The notes under the pieces: model-generated | Seen by the model: the letters and a program-made list of their open reading frames with translations, nothing else | The model's database searches: none | Told to the model about the DNA's origin: nothing | Translations under genes and position numbers: made by a program | Origin: an uncultured bacterium | GTDB taxonomy: Bacteria > Actinomycetota > Coriobacteriia > Coriobacteriales > Coriobacteriaceae | Length of the DNA: 7,127 nucleotides | Assembly (NCBI GenBank): GCA_905215725.1 | Contig: CAJMRD010000094.1 | Coordinates: 1 to 7,127 of the forward strand | Direction of reading: 5' to 3' | Shown: positions 5,601 through 7,127 of the stretch, in pieces | Layout: each line of letters starts with the position of its first letter | How positions within the stretch are numbered: position 1 is the stretch's first letter

Positions 5601-6455
5601 ATGTCCGTCCGCATTATTACCGATTCCGCAAGCGATATGTCGCCGGCCGAGCACCCAGCACTGGCCGTTTTGCCGCTGTCCGTCACCTTTGGCACCGATG
5701 TGTACATGGATGGCATCGACATCGATCACCAGCGCTTTTACGAGATGCTCGTGGAGCGCGATGAGCTGCCCAAGACCGGCCAGGTCAACCCGTACGCGTT
5801 TTCGCAGGCGATTGCCAAGGTTCGTGAAGCCGGCGATGAGGCTGTGATTATTACCGTGGGCGCTAAGCTATCAGGCACCAATCAGAGTGCCCGTACCGCA
5901 CTTGCCGAGGCGCCGGGCGGCGACGTGTACGTGGTGGATAGCAATAACGTCACTCTGGGCGAGCGTGTCCTGGTCGAGTATGCCCTGCGCCTGGTGGATG
6001 AGGGCCGTAGTGCGGCCCAGATCGCGGCGGCCGTCGAGGCCGTCCGTGACCGCGTGGTCGTCATCGGCCTGCTCGAGACGCTGGAGTACCTGGTGCGCGG
6101 CGGTCGTCTGTCTGCTGCAGCCGGCGCCGTGGGCACGCTGCTCAACGTAAAGCCTGTGGTGGCTGTCGAGGACGGTCTGATCGTGCAGCTGGGCAAGGCG
6201 CGCGGTTCCAAGAACGGCCGCAACCTGCTGAACCAAAAGGTCGAAAAGGCGGGCGGCATCGACTTTTCCATGCCGCTGGCGCTCGGCTATACGGGTCTTT
6301 CGGATGTGGTGCTCAAGAAGTATATCGAGGACAGTGCCGCGTTGTGGGCCGGCCATGCCGAGGGTGAGCTGCCCATCCACACTATCGGCGCCACCATCGG
6401 CACCCACGTGGGCCCCGGCGCTGTAGCCGTAGCCTTCTTCCGCCCCGCCAACTAG
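5601..6455 (+). CDS. DegV-family fatty-acid-binding protein (FakB-like)
   Basis: This 284-residue protein belongs to the DegV family, whose members bind a single fatty acid; the FakB proteins present it to the kinase FakA for acyl-phosphate formation and phospholipid synthesis. Motifs in order: IITDSASDMSP (5-15), the KTGQVNP loop (58-64), LSGTNQSA (90-97, usually LSGTYQSA), LEYLVRGGRLS (161-171), LLNVKPVV (180-187) and the C-terminal signature IGTHVGPGAVAVAF (266-279). Length is normal. The frame is open upstream to 5496, but AGAAAGGA (5587-5594) places the start at ATG 5601 and the product then begins at the family's usual SVRIITDS. It lies downstream of the MarR gene and is followed by hairpin copy C. 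No FakA-like kinase is in the window, so a FakB role is inferred from family alone. Confidence 0.93.
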   Translation: MSVRIITDSASDMSPAEHPALAVLPLSVTFGTDVYMDGIDIDHQRFYEMLVERDELPKTGQVNPYAFSQAIAKVREAGDEAVIITVGAKLSGTNQSARTALAEAPGGDVYVVDSNNVTLGERVLVEYALRLVDEGRSAAQIAAAVEAVRDRVVVIGLLETLEYLVRGGRLSAAAGAVGTLLNVKPVVAVEDGLIVQLGKARGSKNGRNLLNQKVEKAGGIDFSMPLALGYTGLSDVVLKKYIEDSAALWAGHAEGELPIHTIGATIGTHVGPGAVAVAFFRPAN

Positions 6456-6466
6456 CTTTCCGGTCA

Positions 6467-6505
6467 AAACCACCACAAAGGGGACAGGTACCTTTGTGGT
6501 GGTTT
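6467..6505 (+). terminator. hairpin repeat copy C, after degV
   Basis: AAACCACCACAAAGG (6467-6481) pairs perfectly over 15 bp with 6491-6505; the loop is GGACAGGTA, the same orientation as copy A with one C-to-T change. It begins 11 nt after the degV stop. Only three T's follow the stem, so termination on the plus strand may be leaky. This matters because the MGMT gene starts only 29 nt later. On the minus strand the stem is followed by four T's. Confidence 0.6.
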
Positions 6506-6534
6506 ATGCTGGGTTCGGTTGAAAGGAGCACGCG

Positions 6535-6855
6535 ATGGCGTCTGAGGGCTTTTTTGAACGGGTGTACGAGGTGGTCGAGCAGATCCCCGAGGGGATGGTC
6601 GCCACGTATGGTCAGGTGGCGCTGCTTGCCGGTCGACCACGAAGTGCGCGGTATGTGGGGTATGCCCTGCATAGCAATCCGCGCCCCGGCGAGATTCCCT
6701 GTCACCGCGTGGTGTTTGCCGACGGGCGCATATGCGAGGGTTTTGCTTTTGGCGGTCCCGATGCTCAACGTGAGCTTTTGCTAGGGGAGGGTGTGGCGTT
6801 TAAGGACGACATGCACGTCGACCTGGCCGTCTGTCGTTGGCCTGCCGGACTCTAA
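6535..6855 (+). CDS. compact MGMT-family DNA alkyltransferase
   Basis: This 106-residue protein corresponds to only the C-terminal active domain of O6-alkylguanine-DNA alkyltransferases. Residues aligning with the human enzyme are visible at near-identical spacing: Tyr25 (in TYGQVA), Arg39 finger (SARYVG), Asn48, Cys56-His57 (IPCHRVV) and Glu85 (LLLGEG). The active-site cysteine is present, unlike alkyltransferase-like (Atl) proteins, which carry tryptophan there. The GFAFGG stretch (69-74) and the short length nevertheless resemble Atl proteins. It should therefore be able to accept an alkyl group irreversibly, though flagging lesions for other repair is an alternative. GAAAGGAG (6521-6528) with 6-nt spacing fixes ATG 6535. 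It sits only 29 nt after hairpin copy C and is closed by copy D, so transcription comes either by read-through from degV or from a promoter inside the hairpin. Confidence 0.9.
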   Translation: MASEGFFERVYEVVEQIPEGMVATYGQVALLAGRPRSARYVGYALHSNPRPGEIPCHRVVFADGRICEGFAFGGPDAQRELLLGEGVAFKDDMHVDLAVCRWPAGL

Positions 6856-6873
6856 CAGCTCTGCCGTGGCCAG

Positions 6874-6912
6874 AACCACCACAAAGGTGCCTGTCCCCTT
6901 TGTGGTGGTTTT
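6874..6912 (+). terminator. hairpin repeat copy D, probable terminator of the MGMT gene
   Basis: AACCACCACAAAGG (6874-6887) pairs perfectly over 14 bp with 6897-6910, followed by a short T-run (TTTT through 6912). The loop TGCCTGTCC matches copy B exactly. It begins 18 nt after the stop codon, in the same 3' position as the other copies. Confidence 0.7.
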
Positions 6913-7013
6913 CTGTTGCAGGTTTACCGGGGCTAACTTATGGAGAAGCTATGGCGGCGAATATTGATGCTGCAAAGTAAACCACGGTGAACTATATTGC
7001 ATTCAGCAACGGA

Positions 7014-7127
7014 GCAGGCAATAGGCGATGAAAAAGCCTGCCCTGTTGAGTTTGATTCGCATTCCTCCCCTCTGTGCGATTCAACGGTGTACTTCGGGAA
7101 CAGGCCCGCTGGCAACTATCTGCCAGC
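7014..7127 (+). ncRNA. candidate structured RNA or leader at the right edge
   Basis: Several stems are packed and nested here: GCAGGC (7014-7019) with GCCTGC (7036-7041); CCTGTT (7042-7047) with AACAGG (7099-7104), enclosing TTGATTCGCA (7052-7061) with TGCGATTCAA (7075-7084, 9 of 10 pairs); and GCTGGCA (7108-7114) with TGCCAGC (7121-7127), which ends exactly at the window edge and could be a terminator stem. One plus-strand frame (ATG 7028) is open to the edge but lacks a good ribosome binding site. Another frame, open from 6991, reads protein-like near the end (DSTVYFGNRPAGNYLPA). A coding remnant or a small peptide gene is therefore the alternative. I do not recognise a known RNA family. 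Confidence 0.35.

Noticed and set aside
3935..6912. CRISPR array
   Set aside because: The four repeats are 0.4-1.5 kb apart with genes between them and are hairpins, not direct repeats with uniform spacers.
6933..7115. 60-codon minus-strand ORF
   Set aside because: No ribosome binding site evident, and it overlaps the structured region; it is the complement of a frame that reads equally well on the plus strand.
7028..7127. Start of a new gene (ATG 7028, open to the edge)
   Set aside because: The nearest GGAG is 13 nt upstream, too far, and the predicted start overlaps a stem. Too little sequence to judge.

Overview
This window reads as an ordinary chromosomal stretch of a moderately high-GC Gram-positive bacterium, most likely a gut actinobacterium of the class Coriobacteriia (Collinsella-like). 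That placement is inference. It rests on the GC-rich codon use, the strong GGAG-type ribosome binding sites, and a short hairpin repeat (arms reading ACCACCACAAAGG / CCTTTGTGGTGGT) that I associate with that group. I could not check it by search.

Layout. Bases 1-283 hold no convincing gene but contain a 123-bp element bounded by perfect 12-bp inverted repeats (81-203). A polysaccharide flippase-type membrane protein is encoded on the minus strand (284-1864, TTG start). A 379-bp divergent intergenic region (1865-2243) carries the flippase promoter area with dyads, a cluster of inverted and direct repeats (1968-2102), and a 16-bp perfect palindrome upstream of pckA. All later genes are on the plus strand: ATP-dependent phosphoenolpyruvate carboxykinase (2244-3914), a B3/4-domain protein related to the PheRS beta-subunit editing module (4142-4861), a MarR-family regulator (5032-5481), a DegV-family fatty-acid-binding protein (5601-6455), and a compact MGMT-family DNA alkyltransferase with an intact active-site cysteine (6535-6855). 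Bases 6913-7127 hold no secure gene but several nested stems, suggesting a structured RNA or leader that continues past the window.

Organisation. Four near-identical hairpins follow pckA, the B3/4 gene, degV and the MGMT gene. They split the plus strand into single-gene units, except that marR and degV share one unit with no hairpin between them. The arms are conserved, but the 9-nt loop appears in both orientations. They are probably a mobile or amplified hairpin repeat used as transcription terminators.

The genes do not form one pathway. They cover central carbon metabolism (PEP/oxaloacetate), translation quality control (probable), lipid handling with a local regulator, DNA alkylation repair, and cell-surface polysaccharide export. 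I found no defence island, CRISPR array, insertion sequence, tRNA or rRNA. The points of interest are the non-coding repeats and leaders rather than an unknown gene system.
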